Positions 62,402 through 64,000 of a DNA stretch of 64,000 nt are shown here, piece by piece (the first letter of the stretch is position 1; each line of letters begins with the position of its first letter). Both the position numbers and the translations under genes were made by a program. The stretch is from Streptomyces thermodiastaticus (GTDB taxonomy: Bacteria; Actinomycetota; Actinomycetes; Streptomycetales; Streptomycetaceae), in assembly GCF_014656135.1 (NCBI RefSeq), contig NZ_BNBV01000004.1, positions 1 through 64,000 of the forward strand. The letters are read 5' to 3'. The notes under the pieces are model-generated. The model had not been told where the DNA came from, did not search any database, and saw only the letters and a list, made by a program, of their open reading frames with translations.

Positions 62402-63145
62402 TCAGCGCCTCACCGCGCACAGCAGGCCGTCGCCCACCGGCAGCAGCGACGGCATCACCTCGTCGCTCTCCCGCACGGTGCGCAGCAGCTCCCGCAGCCG
62501 CAGCACCTCCGTGGGCTGAGGCCCGGAGCCCACCGTCCGCCCGTTGGCGAAGACCCCCGCGAACACCACCAGACCGCCCGGCCTGAGCAGGCGCAGCGAC
62601 TCCGCGAGGTACTCCGGGAACTCCAGCCGGTCCCCGTCGCAGAACACCAGGTCGTACCCCGCGTCCGCGAGCCGGGGCAGCACCTCCAGCGCCCGGCCGG
62701 GAATGAAACGGGCACGGTTGCCGGCGAACCCCGCGGCGCGGAACGCCTGACGGGCGGACTGCTGGTGCTCCGGCTCGGTGTCCACGGTGGTCAGCACGCC
62801 GTCCGGACGCATGCCCTGCAGCAGATGGATGCCGGAGACCCCGGTGCCGGTCCCGATCTCCGCGACCGCCTTGGCGTCGACGGCGGCGGCGAGCAGGCGC
62901 AGCGTGGCCCCCGCACTGGGTGATACCGAGCGCAGGCCCGCCTCGCGGGCTCGGTCGCGGGCCCAGCGCAGTGCCTCGTCCTCGGCGGCATAGGCGTCGG
63001 CGAACGCCCAGCTCGCCTGCCGGTTGCCGGTAATGACCCTCTCCTGTCCCCGTAGTGCCTGGGCGTGACTGTATCCGCTGGGACCGGGAACCCCCAGATG
63101 GGACCGGTCGTTTCCAGGGTGGGAAAGGCGGCCGTGCAAGGCCAC
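62402..63145 (-). CDS. Class I SAM-dependent O-methyltransferase
   Basis: The 247-residue protein belongs to the catechol-type O-methyltransferase family 3: [40 protein letters not shown], the SAM motif [32 protein letters not shown] and [15 protein letters not shown]. The conserved GNRQ ... start is preceded by 50 codons without ATG or GTG, so I place the start at GTG 63145. The start is uncertain. It is divergent from the sigma factor, a pair also found in mycobacteria (Rv1220c/sigE, from memory). Confidence 0.83.
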   Translation of the reverse strand: MALHGRLSHPGNDRSHLGVPGPSGYSHAQALRGQERVITGNRQASWAFADAYAAEDEALRWARDRAREAGLRSVSPSAGATLRLLAAAVDAKAVAEIGTGTGVSGIHLLQGMRPDGVLTTVDTEPEHQQSARQAFRAAGFAGNRARFIPGRALEVLPRLADAGYDLVFCDGDRLEFPEYLAESLRLLRPGGLVVFAGVFANGRTVGSGPQPTEVLRLRELLRTVRESDEVMPSLLPVGDGLLCAVRR

Positions 63146-63274
63146 CGTGAGCCTACGGGAGCGCGGCAGAGGGGACGGAGACGCCGCCCGGCGGCAGGCG
63201 CAGCGCACGAGCCGTGCCCTCGCGTGTCAAATTCTCGTAAAACCGCTTATCCGGAGCTAACGGACGAGGTGGCT

Positions 63275-64000
63275 ATGGTAGGGGCTCCACTGGACATCAC
63301 CGGAGCCGACAGGGGAGGTGCGGCCGTGCCTGTGGATCGGGGAGGAGTGCTGCGGCGCTTTCTCGGATCGGCGGGCAGGCCGAAATCCGTGAACGACACC
63401 GCTGCTGACGCGAGCCACGCCGAGCGCCCCGCCCAGACCGCGACCTTCTCCACCGACGCGGACGGGCAGGCGTGGACTCCGCCCACCTGGGAGGAGATCG
63501 TCAGCACCCACAGCGGCCGGGTCTACCGACTCGCCTACCGCCTCACCGGCAACCAGCACGACGCCGAGGACCTCACCCAGGAGGTCTTCGTCCGCGTCTT
63601 CCGCTCCCTGTCGACCTACACCCCGGGCACCTTCGAGGGCTGGCTGCACCGCATCACCACCAACCTCTTCCTGGACATGGTCCGCCGCAAGCAGCGCATC
63701 CGCTTCGACGCGCTCGGCGAGGACGCGGCCGAGCGGCTGGCCAGCCGGGAACCCACCCCGCAGCAGCTGTTCAACGACGCCCACTTCGACGCCGACATCC
63801 AGCAGGCCCTGGACACCCTGGCGCCCGAGTTCCGCGCGGCGGTCGTGCTGTGCGACATCGAGGGCCTGTCCTACGAGGAGATCGCCGCCACCCTGGGCGT
63901 CAAGCTCGGCACCGTCCGCTCCCGCATCCACCGCGGCCGCTCCCAGCTGCGCAAGGCCCTGGCGCACCGTTCGCCCGAGGCCCGCGCCCAGCGGCGCCGC
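63275..64000 (+). CDS. sigE: ECF RNA polymerase sigma factor, SigE type (3' end outside the window)
   Basis: From ATG 63275, with GAGG 5 bp upstream, 242 codons are open to the window edge without a stop. The product begins [15 protein letters not shown] and has a 70-residue variable start. Region 2 follows ([53 protein letters not shown]), then a linker and region 4 ([40 protein letters not shown]). Such sigma factors respond to cell-envelope stress through an anti-sigma factor usually encoded next. The symbol follows the mycobacterial gene in the same position; it is not the sigE of the S. coelicolor cse operon. Only a few C-terminal residues should be missing. Confidence 0.9.
   Translation, partial: MVGAPLDITGADRGGAAVPVDRGGVLRRFLGSAGRPKSVNDTAADASHAERPAQTATFSTDADGQAWTPPTWEEIVSTHSGRVYRLAYRLTGNQHDAEDLTQEVFVRVFRSLSTYTPGTFEGWLHRITTNLFLDMVRRKQRIRFDALGEDAAERLASREPTPQQLFNDAHFDADIQQALDTLAPEFRAAVVLCDIEGLSYEEIAATLGVKLGTVRSRIHRGRSQLRKALAHRSPEARAQRRR

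Overview
This is a high-GC actinobacterial chromosome segment, almost certainly from a Streptomyces. The evidence is the extreme GC at third codon positions, frequent GTG starts, overlapping GTGA/ATGA gene junctions, DUF397 partners of XRE regulators, mycothiol synthesis (MshB), and many small actinomycete-specific families. The backbone order is ispH, ychF, lpqW-like, typA, mshB, fdxA, dapC, dapE, LOG, folP2-like, DivIVA-like, tag, DUF3117, O-methyltransferase, SigE-type sigma factor. From memory this follows the order of the same genes in Mycobacterium tuberculosis (about Rv1110 to Rv1221) and in the SCO50xx-51xx part of S. coelicolor, so the window is old core chromosome with newer insertions.

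Left part (1-12.4 kb): housekeeping genes ispH, ppgK, a DUF6542-like membrane protein and ychF. A graveyard follows at 4.1-5.45 kb, with remnants of a class IV aminotransferase, an XRE regulator and an ABC exporter. Next come a threonine-synthase-like PLP enzyme, a GntR/UTRA regulator, a SPOR protein, a Nudix hydrolase, a stand-alone anti-sigma-type ATPase, and an 883-residue PAS-PAS-GAF-PP2C-HATPase phosphatase.

Accessory island 1 (12.5-18.1 kb, minus strand) is a decayed polymorphic-toxin locus. It holds the 3' part of a toxin gene with the LPDGT-type repeat stalk and a nuclease-like tip, broken by two compensating frameshifts, and three Imm49-type immunity genes. One immunity gene is intact, one is truncated, and one is fused in frame to a second toxin tip. 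A SUKH-like and a DUF397 fragment close the island. A 420-bp direct repeat links two of the immunity copies and shows how the locus was rearranged. Beyond it lie a TPM-family-like protein that lacks the TPM domain, a divergent chitinase-fold-like membrane protein, and an LpqW-like lipoprotein.

Accessory island 2 (23.85-25.06 kb) sits between lpqW-like and typA, which are neighbours in mycobacteria. It has three translationally coupled small genes divergent from a short GntR regulator, with three 10-bp iterons between them. It looks like the regulatory end of an integrative element.

Middle part (28-39.75 kb): two complete, paralogous five-gene peptide-type ABC importers in tandem (lipoprotein, two permeases, two ATPases), each ending in a strong hairpin. 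This arrangement recalls the bldK neighbourhood of S. coelicolor, but I do not assign bldK names.

Right part (39.9-64 kb): an S9 peptidase, a 64-residue membrane protein, a truncated XRE regulator with an intact DUF397 partner, mshB with a DUF6113-like gene, and a VanW-like cell-wall protein with a very long disordered cytoplasmic tail. An ABC-2 exporter is fused into an operon with a DesK/NarL-type two-component system. Then come a transglutaminase-like protein and a GNAT enzyme, the lysine/DAP genes dapC and dapE with ferredoxin fdxA, a lysozyme-fold-like exported protein, and the dapE to sigma factor block. The sigma factor gene runs off the right edge. I saw no rRNA, tRNA or CRISPR array. 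Tandem repeats of 10, 12, 15, 19, 22, 33 and 35 bp are scattered in intergenic positions.
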